NCBI GenBank assembly: GCA_964513445.1
Contig: CAZEMM010000033.1
Coordinates: forward strand, 1 to 20,435
Origin: Butyricicoccus_A sp964513445
GTDB lineage: Bacteria > Bacillota > Clostridia > Oscillospirales > Butyricicoccaceae
Reading direction: 5' to 3'
DNA length: 20,435 nucleotides
This document shows, piece by piece, positions 13,546 to 18,639 of the stretch. Position numbers and translations under genes: made by a program. Each line of letters begins with the position of its first letter. Within the stretch, counting starts at the first letter, position 1. The notes beneath the pieces were generated by a model that had not been told where the DNA came from, did no database searches, and saw nothing but the letters and a program-made list of their open reading frames with translations.

Positions 13546-14361
13546 TTAGTAACCGGTCGAGCACTTCCAGATATGCTCGTCCGCGTCGTCGCGAACCAGC
13601 CATTCATGTTCAACATCGTCGATGCGGGTCTTATCCCACGGATCGCCCGGCAGGTGACGGATGCCCCACGCATAGCAGCAGGAGTAGCCCGGGCCGGTGA
13701 CCTGCGAATGCATTTTGTCGGTAATGAGTGCCATGCCGTTGTGATGCGTCTCATACAGCTCGCCGTTGCCCCAGCCTGCGCCGAAGCCCTGCGGCTTGTC
13801 ATAGCGGTAGAAGTAAACTTCCGGCTGCGGATGATGATGCGGCGGGTAAGAAGACCACTTGCCCGGCAGATTGATAACCTCGCCCAGCACCATGTTGGAG
13901 TACGGCGCGTTGTCCAGATCGAAGCAGGTGCGCACGTCGCGCTTGATGCAGTTCTGCAGAACGCCGCCTGTGCCACGCGCCCACGTGTCGGTCTCCTCCG
14001 GCAGGAACATTCTGTTCGGGAATTCCGGCGCGACCTTGTCGTTGAGCGTTTTCTGAATATAAATGTTGGATGGAGCCTTCGCCGTGATGACGATCTTGGT
14101 TCCCTTGTGTACCAGCAGGCACCACGGATTGTAATCAAACGGGTTCGGACGGTTCATATCACAGCTCTGGTCATCCCAAGCCATGTTGACCTCGCCGTCA
14201 AACATCAGGCAGGCGACTTCCTTGTCCGCTTCCTCGATGGTGTATACGTCGCCGGCCTCCATAACCAGCAGGCCGACATCCATCATACCATCCTTGCCTT
14301 CTCCTTCGTCAAGACGCAGGTATTCATTATAGCCGCGCTTGACTTCCTTGTCCATGTACAT
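13546..14361 (-). CDS. iolB: 5-deoxy-glucuronate isomerase (IolB)
   Basis: IolB converts 5-deoxy-D-glucuronate to 2-deoxy-5-keto-D-gluconate in myo-inositol catabolism. The 271-residue bicupin protein of the KduI/IolB family has the metal-binding stretch PPHHHPQPEVYFYRY (histidines 175-177, E181), then FGAGWGNGELYETHHNGMALI and the C-terminal RHLPGDPWDKTRIDD. The length matches the family. The ATG at 14361 is chosen because AAAGGTG lies 9 bases upstream; a GTG at 14373 has no spacer from that element and an ATG at 14355 is a close alternative. It is the first gene of an iolB-iolD operon with a consensus-like promoter and probable catabolite control. Confidence 0.95.
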   Translation of the reverse strand: MYMDKEVKRGYNEYLRLDEGEGKDGMMDVGLLVMEAGDVYTIEEADKEVACLMFDGEVNMAWDDQSCDMNRPNPFDYNPWCLLVHKGTKIVITAKAPSNIYIQKTLNDKVAPEFPNRMFLPEETDTWARGTGGVLQNCIKRDVRTCFDLDNAPYSNMVLGEVINLPGKWSSYPPHHHPQPEVYFYRYDKPQGFGAGWGNGELYETHHNGMALITDKMHSQVTGPGYSCCYAWGIRHLPGDPWDKTRIDDVEHEWLVRDDADEHIWKCSTGY

Positions 14362-14417
14362 TGTAAAACACACCTTTCTCTATGCCAGCTTTGGCAATTT
14401 TGTAATGAGTGTCACCG

Positions 14418-14448
14418 TGCAAAACGGGCGCATACGTCCCCTTTTGCA
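14418..14448. promoter_or_regulatory. Dyad just downstream of the iolB-iolD promoter (candidate operator)
   Basis: TGCAAAA (14418-14424) and TTTTGCA (14442-14448) flank a partly symmetric GC-rich centre (ACGGGCGC…GTCCCC region). It lies at about +6 to +36 of the iolB transcript, so it could be a repressor roadblock site, for example for the DeoR-type regulator nearby, or a 5' mRNA hairpin. Which regulator binds is not visible. Confidence 0.42.
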
Positions 14449-14460
14449 TAATTTATTGTT

Positions 14461-14489
14461 ATTATATCATGACATGTTGTCGTTTTCAA
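14461..14489 (-). promoter_or_regulatory. SigA-type promoter of iolB-iolD with cre-like overlap
   Basis: On the minus strand TTGAAA (14484-14489), 17-base spacer and perfect TATAAT (14461-14466). A catabolite-responsive-element-like sequence TGAAAACGACAACA (14475-14488) overlaps the -35 and spacer. It matches the cre pattern TGWNANCGNTNWCA at all but one defined position (C instead of T after the central CG). Overlap with -35 would fit CcpA repression, known for inositol genes in Bacillus. Confidence 0.6.
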
Positions 14490-14569
14490 GAAGCCCGCGC
14501 AGAAAATACAGACGGAAATTTGTGCATGGTGACGAAATGCCATGGGAAAGACGGAACAGGCGATATCTC

Positions 14570-14608
14570 TTGTACTAACCCGTCACAAATGGTATAATAT
14601 AAGTACAA
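14570..14608 (+). promoter_or_regulatory. Promoter and flanking operator of the HxlR-type regulator
   Basis: TTGTAC (14570-14575), 17-base spacer and TATAAT (14593-14598) with an extended -10 TG at 14590-14591. Perfect 7-bp inverted repeats TTGTACT (14570-14576) and AGTACAA (14602-14608) bracket the promoter, which fits autoregulation. The shared GTACT core recurs at 14668-14692. Confidence 0.5.
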
Positions 14609-14667
14609 GCAAACCAACAGGACGGGCGCTGCTCTGTTTTCAGAATACCAGAAAATTTGTAAAAAAC

Positions 14668-14692
14668 AAGTACGTACTTTTTTGTAAGGTAC
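14668..14692 (+). promoter_or_regulatory. GTACT-type operator upstream of the HxlR-type gene
   Basis: AAGTACGTACTT (14668-14679) is a perfect 12-bp palindrome, followed by TTTTGTAAGGTACT. HxlR-family genes are often preceded by such GTACTT/AAGTAC repeats. It lies in the leader, about 45 bases upstream of the ribosome binding site. Confidence 0.42.
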
Positions 14693-14732
14693 TACCATGA
14701 TAGATAGTGGTCAGACGAATAGGAGGTGGCAC

Positions 14733-15086
14733 ATGAAACGCGACAGCTGGGACATCCCATATGATTGTCCGATTGAGGCGACGCTGGGGCTGATCGGCGG
14801 CAAGTGGAAGGCGCTGATTTTAGACCATCTGACGGACGGTGCGCTGCGTTTTGGCGCATTGCAGCGAAAAATGCCCAAAATCACGCCCAAAATGCTGACG
14901 CAGCAGCTGCGTGAGCTGGAGGAGGATGGACTGATCTCTCGTCGGGTCTATCCGGTCGTGCCGCCAAAGGTGGAATATGAGCTGACGGAGTTCGGCCGCA
15001 CCGTACTGCCCATTCTGGACGCGATGTGCGCGTGGGGGCGGGTGTATCTGGATAATGTGCGCGCACAAGAGCGGCAGGTCAAATAA
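14733..15086 (+). CDS. HxlR-family winged-helix regulator
   Basis: This 117-residue HxlR/YodB-type DNA-binding protein has the family opening YDCPIEATLGLIGGKWKALIL, containing the conserved near-N-terminal cysteine C12 used for redox or electrophile sensing in several relatives. The winged helix follows (LRFGALQRKMPKITPKMLTQQLRELEEDGLISRRVYPVVPPKVEYELTEFG), then a dimerisation helix. The ATG at 14733 follows AGGAGG by 6 bases; an in-frame ATG at 14697 is less likely. It diverges from iolB-iolD, with the promoters about 80 bases apart, so a role there is possible but unproven. GTACT repeats suggest autoregulation. Confidence 0.9.
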   Translation: MKRDSWDIPYDCPIEATLGLIGGKWKALILDHLTDGALRFGALQRKMPKITPKMLTQQLRELEEDGLISRRVYPVVPPKVEYELTEFGRTVLPILDAMCAWGRVYLDNVRAQERQVK

Positions 15087-15101
15087 CAGGGGAACAAGCT
15101 A

Positions 15102-15200
15102 AAAGAGGTCGCCAAGCGTTTTGAACTGCACCCCACTTGTTAGACAGTATACCATACTTGTCTAACAAGTGGGGTGCAGTTCACTTTCAGCGGCCTCTTT
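15102..15200. terminator. Terminator between the convergent HxlR and DeoR genes, loop interrupted by a mini-element
   Basis: AAAGAGGTCGC (15102-15112) pairs with GCGGCCTCTTT (15190-15200) through 11 bp including one T·G, with T-rich sequence on both outer sides. The loop, which would normally be short, is 77 bases and contains the 62-bp inverted-repeat element at 15122-15183. Structure as drawn still folds coaxially, so function may be retained. Confidence 0.6.
15122..15183. mobile_element. 62-bp perfect inverted-repeat mini-element (MITE-like, resembling joined IS ends)
   Basis: Two perfect 25-bp arms, 15122-15146 and 15159-15183, start TGAACTGCACCCC and end GGGGTGCAGTTCA, with 12 bases between. 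GTAT and ATAC in that centre extend the pairing to a 3-base loop with one bulged T. TG…CA ends are the usual form of IS3-type terminal repeats, so it may be an insertion sequence reduced to its two ends. No transposase gene and no clear target-site duplication are visible. Arm sequences match no other site seen in the window. Confidence 0.55.
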
Positions 15201-15217
15201 ATTGGTTTCCTTTCAGC

Positions 15218-15973
15218 TCAGTTATATACAATGCGCACGCGATGCGCACGGCAGAACTCCACGAATTTGGGCGCCGGCTGCTGGTCGGTGATAAGGGTAG
15301 AGATGTCCTGCAGGCGGCAGAATGTGACGGTGGCGTCATGTCCCAGTTTGGAGCTGTCCGCGATGAGCATGATTTCCGCCGCGTGCGCGACGACGCCCCG
15401 CTTGATCTCCGCCTCCAGAAACGTCGTATTGCTCATGCCGGACTCGACAGTGACGCCAGTTGCGCTGAGAAACGCCTTTGTGATGCGCAGCGAGGAGAGC
15501 GACTGCTGCGCGGAAATGCCGACAAACGAGCTGGTAGACGGGTTATACACGCCGCCCAGCGAAATGAGATTGACATTTTCCAGCTTTGCCGCCTCCACCA
15601 TTGCGGGCAGGGAATGGGTGATGACCGTCAGCTTGATGCGCGGGGAAATGTGGCGCAACAAACAGACTGCGGTGGAACCGGAGTCGATAAAAATGGTGTT
15701 GCCATCTTTGATCTCACGCGCCGCCAGACGGCCGATCTGATCCTTTGCAGCGGAATTCAGCCCGGAGCGCACGGGAAGGGGCATGACATCTTCCAGCGTG
15801 ACTGCGGTGACACCGCCGTATACCTTCGCTATATGTCCACGTGTTTCCAGCTCATTGAGATCGCGCCGGATGGTGTTTTTGGAAACCTGAAACACCTCGC
15901 ACAGTTCGTCAATGGAGACGGTTTTTTTGGATAATACGTATTCTTCAATGGAATTGAGCCTGCTTATTTTCAT
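15218..15973 (-). CDS. DeoR/GlpR-family sugar-responsive repressor
   Basis: The 251-residue DeoR-family regulator has an N-terminal HTH at ~1-55 (VSIDELCEVFQVSKNTIRRDLNELETRGHIAKVYGGV, the family signature). A phosphosugar-sensing DeoRC domain includes IFIDSGSTAVCLLRHI, LISLGGVYNPSTSSFVG and LIADSSKLG. Members usually repress sugar or polyol operons until a phosphorylated intermediate binds; IolR of Bacillus belongs here. It is divergent from the split transketolase and 1.2 kb from iolB, so either is a sensible target. The ATG at 15973 has AGGTAGG about 6 bases upstream; an extension to 16006 is open but unsupported. Confidence 0.9.
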   Translation of the reverse strand: MKISRLNSIEEYVLSKKTVSIDELCEVFQVSKNTIRRDLNELETRGHIAKVYGGVTAVTLEDVMPLPVRSGLNSAAKDQIGRLAAREIKDGNTIFIDSGSTAVCLLRHISPRIKLTVITHSLPAMVEAAKLENVNLISLGGVYNPSTSSFVGISAQQSLSSLRITKAFLSATGVTVESGMSNTTFLEAEIKRGVVAHAAEIMLIADSSKLGHDATVTFCRLQDISTLITDQQPAPKFVEFCRAHRVRIVYN

Positions 15974-16014
15974 GTGGTACCTACCTTTGTGGAACAACAA
16001 ATTCACATGTCTAG

Positions 16015-16023
16015 ATTATAGCA
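16015..16023 (-). promoter_or_regulatory. Extended -10 promoter of the DeoR-type gene
   Basis: On the minus strand TGCTATAAT: perfect TATAAT (16015-16020) with TG one base upstream. A -35 is not obvious, TTTCTT being the best. The start codon is about 42 bases downstream of the -10. Confidence 0.42.
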
Positions 16024-16282
16024 GATTTTTTATCAAAAAGAAATATATAATTATTATTTTTTGTCATAATTTGTATGGATTTTGCATTCTTACATTGAAA
16101 AAAGCAGGGATGTATTGAAGAGTTAACCAAAAAAACGCCGAAGTGTAGAAAAAATCTCTAAAAATAGGCGGGGTGGCATTGCAATTTGTTGGATGAAATG
16201 ATAAAATTGAATTAACTGCTGGATATGTCTGTTCGTGCGGCCTATCCGGCAACTACGAATAAGGAATAGGTAGGTGTATTCA
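16024..16282 (+). other. AT-rich divergent control region and transketolase leader
   Basis: No gene is seen. The stretch carries a promoter candidate for the transketolase pair: TTGCAA (16179-16184), 17-base spacer, TAAAAT (16202-16207). An 8-bp palindrome ATTGCAAT (16178-16185) overlaps the -35. The region between 16024 and 16170 is A/T-rich with no clear dyad. The leader is about 70 bases and ends in AGGTAGG before the ATG at 16283. Confidence 0.45.
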
Positions 16283-17137
16283 ATGCAGAAAGCAGAAAAG
16301 ATGCAGGCTCTCAAAGAATTCGCGGCAGAAATCCGAGTTGAGACGCTGAAGACCATCGGCTCGCTTGGCTTTGGACACGTTGGCGGCTCGATGTCGATCG
16401 TCGAGGCAATGGCTGTCCTGTATGGCGATGTGATGAAGATCGATCCGAAGAATCCGCGTTGGGAGGGTCGTGACTGGTGCGTCCTGTCCAAGGGACATGC
16501 AGGTCCGTGCGCATATGCAACGCTGGCGCTCAAGGGCTACTATGATCTGGAGCAGACCCGCACACTGAACAAACCGAACACAAATTTCCCGTCGCATACT
16601 GACCGCACCAAGACCCCGGGCGTCGATTTGACCACAGGCTCTCTGGGTCAGGGCATGTCCACTGCGACAGGCGCGGCGCTGGGCCACAAGCTGGACGGCA
16701 AGGATAATCATGTTTACGTATTTGTAGGCGACGGCGAGTGCGATGAGGGCCAGGTTTGGGAGGCTGCACAGTTTGCAGCGCACTATAAGCTGGACAACCT
16801 GACCTGCTTTGTCGATGATAACAAGAATCAGCTCGATGGCAAGGTTGACGAGGTCATGAGCCATGGCAAGGGTCTCGGCGCGAAGTTTGACGCATTTGGC
16901 TGGAATGTTATCAACGTAGAAAACGGCAACGATGTTGAGCAGGTTTATGACGCAGTTCAGGCCGCGCTTGCAGTAAAGGGTCAGCCGACGGCAATCATTC
17001 TGAACACCACGAAGGGCAAGGGCGCTACGTTTGCTGAGCCTTCTGCCGCACATAGCTCGCAGCCGTCTCCGGAGCAGTGGGAAGAAGCAATCGCCGCAGC
17101 AGAGGCTGAGCTGGCTGCTGTCAAGGCTGCAAAGTAA
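16283..17137 (+). CDS. Transketolase, N-terminal (thiamine-diphosphate-binding) subunit
   Basis: The 284-residue subunit corresponds to the first third of a full transketolase. Cofactor and metal motifs are GHVGGSMS (31-38), SKGHAGPCAYA (69-79), TGSLGQGMS (118-126) and GDGECDEGQVWEAA (149-162) with N180. The C-terminus has KGKGATFAE. It must pair with the next gene product to make an active enzyme transferring two-carbon ketol units. The segment NFPSHTDRTKTPG (101-113) differs from the GHPD/E form common in pentose-phosphate transketolases and is found in split, clustered versions in gut bacteria, so the natural substrate may not be a standard pentose phosphate. The ATG at 16283 is preferred over an in-frame GTG at 16274 because AGGTAGG is correctly spaced. 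Confidence 0.93.
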   Translation: MQKAEKMQALKEFAAEIRVETLKTIGSLGFGHVGGSMSIVEAMAVLYGDVMKIDPKNPRWEGRDWCVLSKGHAGPCAYATLALKGYYDLEQTRTLNKPNTNFPSHTDRTKTPGVDLTTGSLGQGMSTATGAALGHKLDGKDNHVYVFVGDGECDEGQVWEAAQFAAHYKLDNLTCFVDDNKNQLDGKVDEVMSHGKGLGAKFDAFGWNVINVENGNDVEQVYDAVQAALAVKGQPTAIILNTTKGKGATFAEPSAAHSSQPSPEQWEEAIAAAEAELAAVKAAK

Positions 17138-17151
17138 GGAGGGCATGCAAA

Positions 17152-18120
17152 ATGAGTTATACTTTGATTGGTAAGCACGAAAAGGACAGCCGCGCGTGCC
17201 GTGACGGCTATATTCAGGCTATGACAGAGCTGATGGAGGCTGACAAAAGCGTCGTTCATGTAGACTGCGACTTGAAGGGCTGCATCAATAGTAAGAAGCT
17301 GGATAAGTTCGGCCGCAGCATCAATGCAGGTATCGCTGAGGCAAACGCGATGGGCGTTGCTGCTGGTCTGACTGCGACCGGCAAGAAGGCATGGATGCAT
17401 TCGTTCGGCTGCTTCGCTTCTCGCCGTGCATTTGACCAGGCGTTTATGTCCGCTGCATATGCAAAGCTGGGCGTGCATGTACTTGGCTCCGATCCTGGCG
17501 TATGCGCTGCGTACAACGGCGGCACCCATATGCCGTTTGAGGATTGCGCACTGTACCTGTCTGTTCCGGATGCTATCGTCTGCGATCCGGTTGACTATGC
17601 ACAGGTTTACGCACTGACCAAGAAGCTGACCGCTGTCGAGGGCAGACTGACCTATATGCGTATGATCCGTAAGGCGTTCACCACGGTTTACGCTGACGGC
17701 TCTGATTTCGAGATCGGCAAGGGCGTAACGCTCAAGGAGAGCGACAGCGATCAGGCGACCATCATTGCGGCAGGCATCATGGTTGACGAGTCGCTGAAGG
17801 CATACGAAGCGCTCCAGAAGGAGGGCATCAATGTCCGCGTCATCGACATCGTTACCTGGAAGCCGATTGATGAGGAGCTCATCATCAAGGCTGCTAAGGA
17901 GACCGGCGCGATCGTAACCGCTGAGAACCACAACTGCACCTGCGGTCTCGGCTGCGCTGTTGCGCGTGTTACCACCGCGAATACCCCTGTTCCGATGGAA
18001 ATGGTTGGCGTACATGATCAGTTTGGCCAGGTTGGCGCAGAAACATTCCTGCGCGAGGCTTATAAGCTGACGGCTGACGAGATCGTCGCTAACGTCAAGA
18101 AGGTTATCGCAAGAAAGTAA
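17152..18120 (+). CDS. Transketolase, C-terminal (pyrimidine-binding) subunit
   Basis: The 322-residue partner of the upstream subunit supplies the pyrimidine-binding and C-terminal domains. The catalytic glutamate is E63 in INAGIAEANAMGVAAGL. Other family stretches are FGCFASRRAFDQ, GVCAAYNGGTHMPFEDCALYLSVPDAIVCDPVD and IVTAENHNCTCGLG in the C-terminal domain. GGAGGG lies about 9 bases upstream of the ATG, and only 14 bases separate it from the first subunit, so the two are co-transcribed. A strong terminator follows. The enzyme is cytosolic, connecting sugar phosphates with glycolysis. A specific substrate is not readable from sequence. Confidence 0.93.
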   Translation: MSYTLIGKHEKDSRACRDGYIQAMTELMEADKSVVHVDCDLKGCINSKKLDKFGRSINAGIAEANAMGVAAGLTATGKKAWMHSFGCFASRRAFDQAFMSAAYAKLGVHVLGSDPGVCAAYNGGTHMPFEDCALYLSVPDAIVCDPVDYAQVYALTKKLTAVEGRLTYMRMIRKAFTTVYADGSDFEIGKGVTLKESDSDQATIIAAGIMVDESLKAYEALQKEGINVRVIDIVTWKPIDEELIIKAAKETGAIVTAENHNCTCGLGCAVARVTTANTPVPMEMVGVHDQFGQVGAETFLREAYKLTADEIVANVKKVIARK

Positions 18121-18158
18121 GGCTGCATAGCCTTGCCCGGTATACCGGAAATAGAATG

Positions 18159-18196
18159 GCCGCCGCTGCATGCTTGCAGCGGCGGCTTCATTTTTT
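18159..18196 (+). terminator. Intrinsic terminator after the transketolase operon
   Basis: GCCGCCGCTGCA, loop TGCT, TGCAGCGGCGGC: a perfect 12-bp stem followed by TTCATTTTTT. It lies 38 bases past the stop codon. Confidence 0.92.
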
Positions 18197-18221
18197 CCGT
18201 GGTCGGCAGGGTTCTGCCGGT

Positions 18222-18491
18222 TTACAGGTTGACGATGTAGCTGACAATAATTTCCTCATTTGCAATCGCGTCGCGCACTGCCTGCGCGCCTGCTTCGCCG
18301 AATGCGCCGCACAGCTCGATCTTTTTGACCTCGCCGGCGTCGACCAGACGCTTTGCCTGTGCGCATGCGTCGTCCAGATCCTTGACGCCGACCATCAGGC
18401 TGCGGCACATCGGGGATTCGATCTTTGTGTTGTGCACCGCGGGGTCATAATCCGCGCACATGACCAAAAAGACAAATGAAAACTGCTTCAT
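18222..18491 (-). CDS. DUF6506 family small protein
   Basis: The 89-residue protein resembles the DUF6506 family of uncharacterised small proteins. It has an N-terminal hydrophobic strand (FSFVFLVMCADYDPAVHNTKIES), then MVGVKDLDDACAQAKRLVDAGEVKKIELCGAFGEAGAQAVRDAI and a final strand VSYIV. It looks like a compact alpha/beta fold without signal peptide or membrane segment, and no catalytic motif is recognised. The ATG at 18491 has AGGAGG 9 bases upstream. A promoter candidate lies at 18529-18558, so it is probably monocistronic even though it follows nifJ on the same strand, because a strong nifJ terminator intervenes. Function unknown. Confidence 0.8.
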   Translation of the reverse strand: MKQFSFVFLVMCADYDPAVHNTKIESPMCRSLMVGVKDLDDACAQAKRLVDAGEVKKIELCGAFGEAGAQAVRDAIANEEIIVSYIVNL

Positions 18492-18528
18492 AAGAATATT
18501 CCTCCTGTTGCTGTTGTCTGTAGAATTA

Positions 18529-18558
18529 AGTATAACACAGCGGCAGGCGGATGAACAA
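18529..18558 (-). promoter_or_regulatory. Probable promoter of the DUF6506 gene
   Basis: On the minus strand TTGTTC (18553-18558), 18-base spacer and TATACT (18529-18534), about 38 bases upstream of the start codon. Confidence 0.42.
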
Positions 18559-18572
18559 TAGAATCTCTTGCG

Positions 18573-18609
18573 AAAAAATCTCCCCGACGGAGTAACCCGT
18601 CGGGGAGAT
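18573..18609 (-). terminator. Intrinsic terminator after pyruvate:ferredoxin oxidoreductase
   Basis: ATCTCCCCGACGG (18578-18590) pairs with CCGTCGGGGAGAT (18597-18609), a perfect 13-bp stem with a 6-base loop. The minus strand continues with TTTTTT. It lies about 30 bases beyond the nifJ stop. Confidence 0.93.
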
Positions 18610-18639
18610 AATTATATCATGCGGTGAGACAATGCGGGA

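Noticed and set aside
11169..13700. Very long open frame on the plus strand (843 codons) opposite iolD
   Set aside because: It is antisense to a full-length, motif-complete IolD, starts inside the deacetylase gene, has no ribosome binding site and shows no recognisable domain. It is a by-product of the codon use of the real gene.
16981..18171. 396-codon open frame on the minus strand opposite the transketolase subunits
   Set aside because: It is antisense to both subunits, crosses their intergenic gap and has no start signals or domain.
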